Of a stretch of DNA of 64,000 nt, positions 58,240-64,000 are shown in pieces. Under the pieces are notes generated by a model, which saw only the letters and a program-made list of their open reading frames with translations, made no database searches and had not been told where the DNA came from. The position numbers were made by a program, and so were the translations under genes. Positions within the stretch are counted from its first letter, which is position 1; each line of letters opens with the position of its first letter. The stretch is from Fragilariopsis cylindrus CCMP1102 (lineage: Eukaryota > Bacillariophyta > Bacillariophyceae > Bacillariales > Bacillariaceae): assembly GCA_900095095.1 (NCBI GenBank), contig FMBT01000387.1:62001-126000 (forward strand). The letters are read 5' to 3'.

Positions 58240-59182
58240 GATTGTGATTGTTATTGTGATTGTTATTGTTATTGTTACCTAGAAAAAATGCTGCAACGTG
58301 TGTGTGTGTCTGTCCATGCATTGCTTGTACTTTGAATCCTTATTTTCTTCTTCGATCAACTAATATGAAGACTTTTCTTGTTAAAAATCTACACAACGCA
58401 ACGGCATATGAAGGCTGTTGACAAAAATGCCGTTGCAAATGATTTTTCAAAAATCATTCTTTAGACGTCGATGAATGAGGATGGCATCGCAAATCAAATA
58501 AGCCTTTACAAAAAACAAATTTTAAAAAGATCATGAACGGACGATGCAAGAAGCTTTCCCGCGACAAGGTCAAATTTGGAAGATCACATCAATATTCTTC
58601 CACTGTTTTGTCTTTTCATCATAGTATCATATTCATCATATTATGATCGATAGTATCATATCTTGTAAAAGAGAGTACTAGTATGTCCGTGATCGCAATG
58701 ATGAATACTCCGTCTACAAGTTCAGTAATTTTTATCATGAATGTCTTCAATTTTCAAAAGAATTTGTGAAACCGCAATGAATCAATCAATCAAGTGGGAA
58801 TCAATTTTCAACCACTACATAAAGAGAGAGAAGAAAAACAGATCGTATTCACAAAATAAATTATAATGACGACGACGTCAACGGAAATACTTCAACAAAA
58901 AAAAATCGATACGGGTAATGCATAGTATAATATATACACTATTACTATTATTTTAGTGAAGATATGGATGTTGCTATAGTATGATATTAAATTAATTATA
59001 AATCAAAAGATAGAATTGGAAAACAACATCATCTAAATTTTTCAGCAGCCCCAACCACAGGTAGAAGGAACAAAGTGGTAGCAGCAACAAAGTAGTAGCA
59101 ACAACGTAAGCAACGAACTTGTACGCGTAAACAAAACAGGCTAACTACCGAATTCAAGATCGAACGTAACCAACCACACACG
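58240..59182. other. 0.9 kb intergenic region with a possible mini-exon
   Basis: A tiny frame at 58866 (MTTTSTEILQQKKIDTG) ends at a GTAATG donor-like site, and TTTTTCAG occurs at about 59037-59044. It might be a 5' exon of the next gene, but the joined frame soon stops. Otherwise no gene. Confidence -1.
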
Positions 59183-59728
59183 ATGACGATACAACGACCA
59201 CGACGTAAATACTATTATGAACTCGCTGAAAATGGGATTATAGTATTGAATGATAGTGGAGATGATAATGATGATCATAATGATAATGGTGTTAATGATG
59301 CCGATCAGAATAAGAAACAACGAGAATTACAAGAAGAAAAACAACGTATTGATATATTGAAAGAGAGGCTATACAGGCTTAAGAAAAGCACGTTGGATTC
59401 TTCATTCTGTATTCATAAAATTGAAGAATATGATACCACTTCAAGTATTATTGAACTACTTCAAAAACATTTAGTAACAAGTGAAAACAATTACATGAAA
59501 GCTATTGCAACTGCTACTACTACAACTACGACTGGTGGTGGTGGTCCCAACTACGGTTATGTTTGCAACATTAATGTTGAAATTGTTGTTAATTCTTCAC
59601 AGATAAAAAAGATTGATGATACTATTATGATTATAAAGAAGGAACGAAGAAGACGATCATTATCATCAGCGTCGTCTTCAACGTTATTATCATCATCGTT
59701 GTCGTCGGAATGTTATCAAAATCTATAA
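59183..59728 (+). CDS. orphan coiled-coil protein
   Basis: 181 codons, single exon. MTIQRPRRKYYYELAENGII is followed by an Asp/Asn run, a coiled coil (QRELQEEKQRIDILKERLYR) and a helical IIELLQKHLVTSENNYMKAI. A short strand (YVCNINVEIVVNSSQIKKID) and a Ser-rich basic tail end it. No signal peptide or catalytic motif is seen. It is not recognised; coding status rests on composition and length, so it is only moderately sure. Confidence -1.
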   Translation: MTIQRPRRKYYYELAENGIIVLNDSGDDNDDHNDNGVNDADQNKKQRELQEEKQRIDILKERLYRLKKSTLDSSFCIHKIEEYDTTSSIIELLQKHLVTSENNYMKAIATATTTTTTGGGGPNYGYVCNINVEIVVNSSQIKKIDDTIMIIKKERRRRSLSSASSSTLLSSSLSSECYQNL

Positions 59729-59897
59729 TTTGTATTTCGTTGATTTTTTCTTTCGAGTGTGTGATACAATATGCATTTTTCGAATGATGAGTACAAAAAT
59801 ACACAAAAAGATGTACTAAATCATATTTTAACAACTTGTATTTTCTCTTTTTTCAGTATAGTAGTACGGTATGCACACAAGTCTAATTAGTATTTAT

Positions 59898-60722
59898 TTA
59901 GTTAGTTAATAATTCTTTCATCGTTGTAGCAATGTCTTCTTTTTGACGATCTTCGTATCCCCATTTATCATAAAATTCGTTCCAATAATCAACTAACGAC
60001 GAAGATGATAATGACAATGATGTTTCCTCTGTTGTTATTGTTGCTGCTTCTAATAAAGCATTCAGATTATCTTCGATTAATGAGGAACATTTCATTGTAG
60101 ATTTTAATAATTTGGTTCCACGTATTGATGTTAATTTAGATGCAGTAGATAAGTCTGGATCTGTATGCATTGATACCATCGCAGTGGGCATAACAACATT
60201 CATACACATTAATGAAACTAATTCTTCTACTTCATCAGCGTTTACTTTTTGCAATAATTCACATACTGTTTCTATTAAAATTTCAGAATCATCTTCTTCT
60301 TCTTCCTCCTTTTCCTCTTCATTATCAACATTTTGAATTTGTCGTTCCACAGTTAAATAGGCTACCATAAAACCACGTATACCATCGGAATGTGACAATT
60401 GTGCACTTAATAAATTTTTCATATGATTTCTTTCCGTAGTAGATCTAAAACTGGCAGTTGGATTAGAGAAGAAACGTAACGCGTTCGTCATTTCTGATCC
60501 ATATTGAACTTGTTTCATAAATGGTGCAGTAGACAATTCATCCATATCAGGAAGTAAATCATCAAAATCAGAATCGTCCATAATAACCGTCGATGACAAT
60601 GTAGTACTACTACTAGTATGCATATGCGTATGCGTATGCGGTAACGTAAATCCTTCGACAACAGAGTTTATCGCCGCTACTGCTATTATCATCGTCATCG
60701 CATGCATCGACGTCATCATCAT
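59898..60722 (-). CDS. orphan, probably plastid-targeted, helical protein
   Basis: Intact 274-codon single exon. The leader MTMIIAVAAINSVVEGFTLP is a signal peptide with a GFTLP junction like the diatom plastid motif. The mature part is all-helical: YGSEMTNALRFFSNPTASFR, GIRGFMVAYLTVERQIQN, an acidic run, then SEILIETVCELLQKVNADEV. Further on comes VEELVSLMCMNVVMPTAMVS and a C-terminal VDYWNEFYDKWGYEDRQKED. I recall similar uncharacterised proteins in plastid-bearing algae but cannot name the family. No cofactor-binding motif is seen. Confidence -1.
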   Translation of the reverse strand: MMMTSMHAMTMIIAVAAINSVVEGFTLPHTHTHMHTSSSTTLSSTVIMDDSDFDDLLPDMDELSTAPFMKQVQYGSEMTNALRFFSNPTASFRSTTERNHMKNLLSAQLSHSDGIRGFMVAYLTVERQIQNVDNEEEKEEEEEDDSEILIETVCELLQKVNADEVEELVSLMCMNVVMPTAMVSMHTDPDLSTASKLTSIRGTKLLKSTMKCSSLIEDNLNALLEAATITTEETSLSLSSSSLVDYWNEFYDKWGYEDRQKEDIATTMKELLTN

Positions 60723-61465
60723 CGTACTGACAATTATTTATTGAACGCTCAGATTTTTTTTTCACTATCTATCGTCGCTATTGTCGTTTTCTTTTTAATC
60801 CTGCTTTTTGGGTTGTTGTTTTGCGCTTTGTTTCTGGATTGATTCTCTTCTGATATACTGGTAGTACAGTAAGTTAGTGTTTTACTTAAAGTTTTCTGAT
60901 GACTCACTACCGATAACGTTACCCTCATTTTGAGTTGATGATGTGATTTTTGATTTTTGCCTTTTCCGATTGCTTTTGAAAACGTTAGGCCGATCTTTGA
61001 AATCGATAGGCACTAACATATGTCTTTTTTTTTTCAGTCACGGAAAAATCAATGAAAAATTCAAAAATTCAAATTCTTTAACGTTTATGTACGTAGTCTA
61101 CTAACGGTACGTTATCATGTAGATGTAGAAACATACACACGCATATTCACTACTCACATCACATCACATGCACATCAAATCAATTTTCATTGTTGAAGCC
61201 GTTGCATCGAAAAAGAGAACAAGAGTTGAATCTTCAGATGCCGAACACTGGACTCCGGTGTATTGTATAAAAAGTCTAATTGTGAAAAAAACGTTCGTTC
61301 CTCATTCCTCCATCTTTATCCCTTGAATCCAAACGGATCGGATCGGATCGGATCGGATCGGATCGGATCGGATCGGATCGGATCGGATCGGATCGGATCG
61401 GAAAAGAAAAGAAAAGATTTCATCATCGTCATTGCTTTTTTGTTTTTTTTTGATCACTACTACTC
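60723..61465. other. divergent intergenic region carrying a pentanucleotide repeat
   Basis: About 0.74 kb between two plastid-type genes. It contains the CGGAT array (61334-61396). No gene seen. Confidence -1.
61334..61396. repeat. (CGGAT)n microsatellite, about 12.6 units
   Basis: A perfect pentanucleotide array of 63 bp, 70 bp upstream of the next ATG and followed by AAAAG repeats. It probably lies in the promoter or 5' untranslated region. Confidence -1.
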
Positions 61466-62863
61466 ATGATCATGACACCCATACGTGGTAATCGTTGTGC
61501 TTCAATTGCAGTTTTTTTGCTGTTGTTTCTTTTTGGCGTGACACATGATATCAATGCCAGTGTTCAAGGGTTTGTACTTCTACTACCAACAACAACAACA
61601 ACTTCGACGATATCTCACGGGAAGAATCAACTAGGACGAGCACGGCATGTAATAGATTTGATACATCTGAATGGCAGCGGTGGTGGTGGTGGTGGTGGTT
61701 CACGAAGTCAAGAACGAGAACAACAGATACGACAACAACATCAAGGGCACGGTAGAAGAAGGATACGAGAGACCAAATTATTTCCTACAGCATTGTCGAT
61801 GTTTACTACAACAAATGATCCAAAAGGAATGTCATCCGATTATCCATTAGGTATAACACGTATGTTAATAATAATCGGATCATGTTATTTAACATGGTTT
61901 GTACCACAATTATTAACGAATTATCCTCATCACGCAACAAATGTAATGGTATCATCAGCAGTAACATTAGTTTGTAGTATGATGTTTGACAAACGACTAG
62001 GTCAGGCAGCATTATGTGGTAGTTTTGCTGGGATGTGTTCCACATCTATTATACCAACAACTAAACTTGCACTAATTTTAGGTAGTATTACATCTATATT
62101 ATATGAAATAATGCCTTTCTTTTTAGGTGTCGGTGGTGAACGATCTGGTATAACTGCATTTATTGGTACATCTATTGTAACCACTACAAAACTTTTCAAA
62201 AAAATGACAATAAGAACTGGACTCGGTAAATATGCAGTATTACCATCATTGTTGAATGGTATTGGTATTAGTAGCAGCTACCGAGGATCAAAAAGACTGT
62301 TGAAATTATCTGCATTAAATATACATACAACATTATTACCGATGGCATTTTGGTATGCAATTGGTTCAATTGCAACGATTGTATTACGTGAAATTAGTGA
62401 TGATACAGCTGTAGCAGTGGATCCTGTAAGGGCTTCTGCGGTTATTGGATTAGCTGGTGCATTATTATTGAAATATGATAAAATAGCTGTATTAGCTGTT
62501 TATGGTGGTAGCATCGTTGGTATGTCACTGCCATCTAAATTAATGATGAATAATAGATCATCATTTTCGTCATCGTCATCATCATTATTATCTAAGATCA
62601 GTAAGATACTTTCATTAGTATTAGCATTTGGTATAGCAGGTGCATTTAGTGGATTGATTCATGGTGCAACTATCGACTGGAAATTATGGTCCGATCACGG
62701 TGGTGCTTCCTGGGGTGGTAAAGCAGGTACATGCGCATTCCTTGGTTGTATTATATATCGTATAATAGCATATATCGTCCACAAAATAATTCGTTGTTTA
62801 CCAAATAATAATAGTATTAGTAGACCATACACGAAAAGTATAAATTTAAAACCAGATACTTAA
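61466..62863 (+). CDS. orphan multi-pass membrane protein, probably plastid-targeted
   Basis: Intact 465-codon single exon. A signal peptide (ASIAVFLLLFLFGVTHDINA) leads to SVQGFVLLLP, an ASAFAP-like junction. A Gly/Gln/Arg-rich stretch follows, then about ten hydrophobic helices, for example GITRMLIIIGSCYLTWFVPQ, ILGSITSILYEIMPFFLGVG, VIGLAGALLLKYDKIAVLAV and LSLVLAFGIAGAFSGLIHG. Gly/Ser-rich helix pairs around GQAALCGSFAGMCS and VYGGSIVGMSLPSK suggest an internal repeat, as in small transporters. Polar residues within the helices are few. The family and substrate are unknown. The ATG at 61472 is an alternative start. Confidence -1.
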   Translation: MIMTPIRGNRCASIAVFLLLFLFGVTHDINASVQGFVLLLPTTTTTSTISHGKNQLGRARHVIDLIHLNGSGGGGGGGSRSQEREQQIRQQHQGHGRRRIRETKLFPTALSMFTTTNDPKGMSSDYPLGITRMLIIIGSCYLTWFVPQLLTNYPHHATNVMVSSAVTLVCSMMFDKRLGQAALCGSFAGMCSTSIIPTTKLALILGSITSILYEIMPFFLGVGGERSGITAFIGTSIVTTTKLFKKMTIRTGLGKYAVLPSLLNGIGISSSYRGSKRLLKLSALNIHTTLLPMAFWYAIGSIATIVLREISDDTAVAVDPVRASAVIGLAGALLLKYDKIAVLAVYGGSIVGMSLPSKLMMNNRSSFSSSSSSLLSKISKILSLVLAFGIAGAFSGLIHGATIDWKLWSDHGGASWGGKAGTCAFLGCIIYRIIAYIVHKIIRCLPNNNSISRPYTKSINLKPDT

Positions 62864-63161
62864 ATAAAACAATAATGATAATTAGCTAGTAACAAATAAT
62901 ACCAAAAATAGTAACTTGTTCCTCTACGTTAACATTTAAAGTTACAGAAATCTTGCCAAAGTTACGTGAATTCAATCTGTCCAAGACGGGTATTGGATGC
63001 AATATCCTTGTTAATTATCTCGACAATTGTATGTGCTGTATCCACGAAGAAACGCCTACAGTATTCCAGTTTATCATTATTATTATTTCATATCTCCTTA
63101 GCTATGAATTAAATGCACTTCCCCTCGTGTCACTTTTCTTTTCGCCAGTATGAAAAAAATG
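62864..63161. other. convergent intergenic region
   Basis: About 0.3 kb between two 3' ends. No gene seen. Confidence -1.
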
Positions 63162-64000
63162 TTATCGCTTTGGCAAAGACATTTCTCGAAGTAAAATTGG
63201 TCCATCGATATCGACGACGGTTTGTTGATGTGCTTGTTGTACGTCACTATACTGCTGCTGTTGTTGTTGACCAGGACTATTATCGGGTGTACCACTTACA
63301 CAGAATAGATATAATCCTGAAATGATAATTAAAAATATAAGTAATAAAATCATACCACTCCATTCTAATTGTGAAATTAGATACCAATTTAAATATATCC
63401 CCACTAATGGAAGAAACGGACATAATGGAACTTTATAAACAACATCGTCGTCGTTGCTGTTGTTATGATGACGACGAAAGCGATTCTTGCGTGAGTCGTT
63501 ATCATTATCATTATCATTGTTATCATCGTTTTTATTGTGATCGTCATCGTCTTGACAATTGACACTACTACTAACGCGACGTTGTGACAACTTCACAGAG
63601 GAATTATTATCACCGAAGCTTCCAGTCGACGGAAATTTACGATGTAGAAATGCGGCATATACGAGTGTTGCAAGAGAGGCACCGATCTGAATCGACCGTG
63701 ATGTGGTTGGATTGGTGGTAGTATCCAAATGCGATGTTACTCCTGCCATCAATGCAGCAAAATGATAACAGACTAAATGTGATCCTAATGATGAACTTCC
63801 TCGTTGATGCAGAGATTGTGAGGGATACGACGATGAAACAATCCCATTCACTTCGTCTACTGCTATTACTTCTTCTCCTTCTTCATGTTCTGCTCCTACT
63901 TTGTTATAATTACCACCACTATTACTATTATTATTCCGACAAGAAGAACATCTCATTAAAATTAATGCAGTATTAGTCATATTAAATGCAAATAATATAC
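63162..64000 (-). CDS. cationic amino-acid transporter (CAT/APC superfamily), C-terminal part, cut by window edge
   Basis: The reading frame is open to the right edge (ILFAF before MTNTALILMRCSSC), so the 5' part lies outside. LFAFNMTNTALILMR fits the helix-10-like segment of CAT-type transporters (compare the usual LxxCVLILRY). Two helices follow (GSHLVCYHFAALMAGVTSHL; RSIQIGASLATLVYAAF), then an Asp/Asn-rich loop. The hallmark C-terminal pair VPLCPFLPLVGIYLNWYLIS and WSGMILLLIFLIIISGLYLF comes next. A Gln-rich cytosolic tail ends the protein. The CAT-type proline-rich segment (VPLxPFLP) is the strongest evidence. The ATG at 63980 is internal, not the start. Amino-acid specificity cannot be judged from this part. 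Confidence -1.
   Translation of the reverse strand, partial: ILFAFNMTNTALILMRCSSCRNNNSNSGGNYNKVGAEHEEGEEVIAVDEVNGIVSSSYPSQSLHQRGSSSLGSHLVCYHFAALMAGVTSHLDTTTNPTTSRSIQIGASLATLVYAAFLHRKFPSTGSFGDNNSSVKLSQRRVSSSVNCQDDDDHNKNDDNNDNDNDNDSRKNRFRRHHNNSNDDDVVYKVPLCPFLPLVGIYLNWYLISQLEWSGMILLLIFLIIISGLYLFCVSGTPDNSPGQQQQQQYSDVQQAHQQTVVDIDGPILLREMSLPKR

Noticed and set aside
58866-59060. Mini-exon plus intron upstream of the coiled-coil gene
   Set aside because: The spliced frame meets a stop before reaching the main frame; evidence too weak.
1-64000. tRNA, rRNA or snRNA genes
   Set aside because: Looked for T-loop (GGTTCGA) and A/B-box-like patterns by eye and found none convincing; a covariance-model scan would be decisive.

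Overview
This 64 kb window is nuclear DNA of a photosynthetic stramenopile, almost certainly a diatom. The evidence: a fucoxanthin-chlorophyll a/c antenna gene (25555-26187); signal peptides followed by ASAFAP-like plastid-import junctions on several proteins (FCP, phytoene synthase, IspF and others); short GTAAGT/GTACGT..CAG introns (80-290 nt); 'helicase-associated' and DUF6824-type domains, which are typical of diatoms; and many Ser/Asn/Asp/Gln runs. No bacterial, organellar or viral block was seen. The species cannot be told from the sequence alone.

Layout. 0-7.4 kb: a RING-containing SNF2 ATPase (start cut by the left edge) and SDA1, a 60S ribosome-biogenesis factor. 7.9-13.2 kb: a 2H phosphoesterase, a 2OG-oxygenase-like protein, and plastid IspF of the MEP isoprenoid pathway. 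13.8-26.2 kb: a bZIP factor, a myo-inositol/sugar transporter, an NAD(P)-binding protein, an orphan diatom-type protein, phytoene synthase and an Lhcf-type FCP. 26.2-34.6 kb is accessory: a 627 bp element with terminal inverted repeats flanked by TTAA, and a 4.9 kb LTR element (5 bp target duplication GTTGA) that shows no reverse transcriptase or integrase. 34.6-45.8 kb: a membrane-anchored SDR, mitochondrial HscB, and two divergent DUF6824-type genes separated by a duplicated 73 bp repeat carrying a 20 bp palindrome. 47-64 kb: two orphan proteins, an alpha/beta hydrolase, threonine synthase, several orphan membrane, nuclear or plastid proteins, and the C-terminal part of a cationic amino-acid transporter cut by the right edge.

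IspF, phytoene synthase and FCP lie within 14 kb and belong to successive steps (plastid isoprenoid precursors, carotenoid backbone, carotenoid-binding antenna). Whether this closeness means anything is untested.

Many conserved genes here, including the essential ispF and threonine synthase, read correctly only if a single base is restored at certain points. I located 16 such points and all shift in the same direction, as if one base were missing; most lie in homopolymers. The simplest reading is deletion errors in a long-read assembly, so these genes are annotated as real genes with apparent frameshifts rather than as pseudogenes.
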